Part shown: positions 6,190 to 6,902 of the stretch, piece after piece
Numbering within the stretch: the first letter of the stretch is position 1
How the letters are laid out: each line of letters opens with the position of its first letter
Assembly (NCBI GenBank): GCA_020048255.1
Contig: JAIFMR010000182.1
Span: forward strand, 1 to 6,902
Direction of reading: 5' to 3'
Length of the DNA: 6,902 nt
DNA from: Rhodoferax sp.
GTDB lineage: Bacteria > Pseudomonadota > Gammaproteobacteria > Burkholderiales > Burkholderiaceae_C
Notes under the pieces: generated by a model
Database searches by the model: none
Seen by the model: only the letters and a program-made list of their open reading frames with translations
What the model was told of the DNA's origin: nothing
Position numbers and translations under genes: made by a program

Positions 6190-6902
6190 ATGTTGTTGAC
6201 CCAGGATCAGGAAATGGTGCGTGATGCGGTTCGCGCTTTTGCGCAGGCCGAGCTGTGGCCCAACGCTGCGCAGTGGGACAAGGAGCACACTTTCCCCAAA
6301 GAGGTTCACAAAGGCTTGGCGGCGCTGGGCGCCTATGGCATTTGTGTGCCGGAAGAGCAGGGTGGCGCCGGGTTGGACTACCTGACACTGGCCCTGGTTT
6401 TAGAGGAAATTGCCGCGGGTGATGGCGGCACAAGCACGGTGATTTCGGTCACCAACTGCCCGGTGAACGCCATTTTGATGAAGTTCGGCAACGCGGCGCA
6501 GAAAAAGCAGTGGCTCGAGCCACTGGCGCAGGGCCAGATGCTGGGCGCGTTTTGCCTGACCGAGCCCCATGTGGGCTCGGATGCGTCCAGCTTGCGCACC
6601 ACGGCGGTCAAAGACGGCGACTCTTACGTCATCAATGGTGTCAAGCAGTTCATCACCAGTGGCAAAAACGGCGACGTGGCCATTGTCATCGCCGTGACCG
6701 ACAAGGGCGCTGGCAAAAAAGGCATGAGTGCTTTTTTGGTACCCACCAACGCGCCGGGGTATGGGGTGGCGCGGCTGGAGGACAAGCTGGGCCAGCACAG
6801 CAGTGACACGGCACAGATCAACTTTGACAATTGCCGTATTCCCGTTGAGAACCTGATCGGTAAGGAAGGCGAAGGCTATGGCATTGCGCTGGGCGGTCTG
6901 GA
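6190..6902 (+). CDS. Acyl-CoA dehydrogenase, N-terminal 237 residues (3' truncated by window)
   Basis: This FAD enzyme family introduces the alpha-beta double bond in acyl-CoA and passes electrons to electron-transfer flavoprotein. The start MLLTQDQEMVRDAVRAFAQ is the usual first helix. It is followed by the N-terminal helical domain (LGAYGICVPEEQGGAGLDYL at about 51-70, then LALVLEEIAAGDGG), and the beta-domain with FCLTEPHVGSDAS (121-133) and FITSGKNGD (154-162), which bind FAD and the thioester region of the substrate. KLGQHSSDTAQINFDNCRIPVENLIG then leads into the C-terminal domain, which is cut off by the window edge before the catalytic glutamate. It is a different protein from the LiuA-like dehydrogenase at the window start, whose C-terminus has no counterpart here. 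Chain-length specificity cannot be told; short-chain or branched acyl-CoA is likely from the thiolase partner. No frameshift or stop is visible up to 6902. Confidence 0.95.
   Translation, partial: MLLTQDQEMVRDAVRAFAQAELWPNAAQWDKEHTFPKEVHKGLAALGAYGICVPEEQGGAGLDYLTLALVLEEIAAGDGGTSTVISVTNCPVNAILMKFGNAAQKKQWLEPLAQGQMLGAFCLTEPHVGSDASSLRTTAVKDGDSYVINGVKQFITSGKNGDVAIVIAVTDKGAGKKGMSAFLVPTNAPGYGVARLEDKLGQHSSDTAQINFDNCRIPVENLIGKEGEGYGIALGGL

Noticed and set aside
4993..6309. Minus-strand open frame of 438 codons opposite the thiolase and the start of the acyl-CoA dehydrogenase
   Set aside because: It spans two well-supported genes and their junction. Its product is Gly/His/Arg-rich without a known fold.

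Overview
The window looks like a stretch of a Burkholderiales (betaproteobacterial) chromosome, most likely Comamonadaceae of the Rhodoferax/Polaromonas kind. The grounds are the moderately high GC content, the densely packed co-directional genes, the style of the acyl-CoA dehydrogenase, thiolase and AceK proteins, and the gene neighbourhood. The genus assignment is inference; no rRNA or other marker gene is present.

All recognisable genes are on the + strand. The window opens with the last 38 codons of an acyl-CoA dehydrogenase with an isovaleryl-CoA dehydrogenase (LiuA/IVD) type C-terminus (1-119). After a 73-bp gap comes an M3-family zinc metallopeptidase closest to peptidyl-dipeptidase Dcp (193-2199). 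A 112-bp gap leads to a Can-type beta-carbonic anhydrase (2312-2962), then a 71-bp gap to isocitrate dehydrogenase kinase/phosphatase AceK (3034-4884). A 105-bp gap holds a 22-bp near-perfect palindrome overlapping a TTGACG / 20 bp / TACAAT promoter. It is followed by an acetyl-CoA acetyltransferase-type thiolase (4990-6171) and, 18 bp later, by a second acyl-CoA dehydrogenase (6190 to the window edge, incomplete).

Read together, the region links acyl-CoA and branched-chain amino acid breakdown to central carbon control. The two dehydrogenases and the thiolase oxidise and cleave acyl-CoAs to acetyl-CoA. AceK sets how much isocitrate goes into the glyoxylate bypass when acetyl-CoA is the carbon source. 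Carbonic anhydrase can provide bicarbonate for biotin carboxylases such as methylcrotonyl-CoA carboxylase, which would be expected just outside the window. The peptidase could supply amino acids. The palindrome resembles the operators of MerR-family regulators of the LiuR type, which would fit this theme, but the regulator itself is not in the window.

I found no mobile element, CRISPR array, RNA gene or wholly unknown gene. No gap exceeds 300 bases. I do not see a previously undescribed system; the operator/promoter before the thiolase and the metabolic grouping are the most interesting points.
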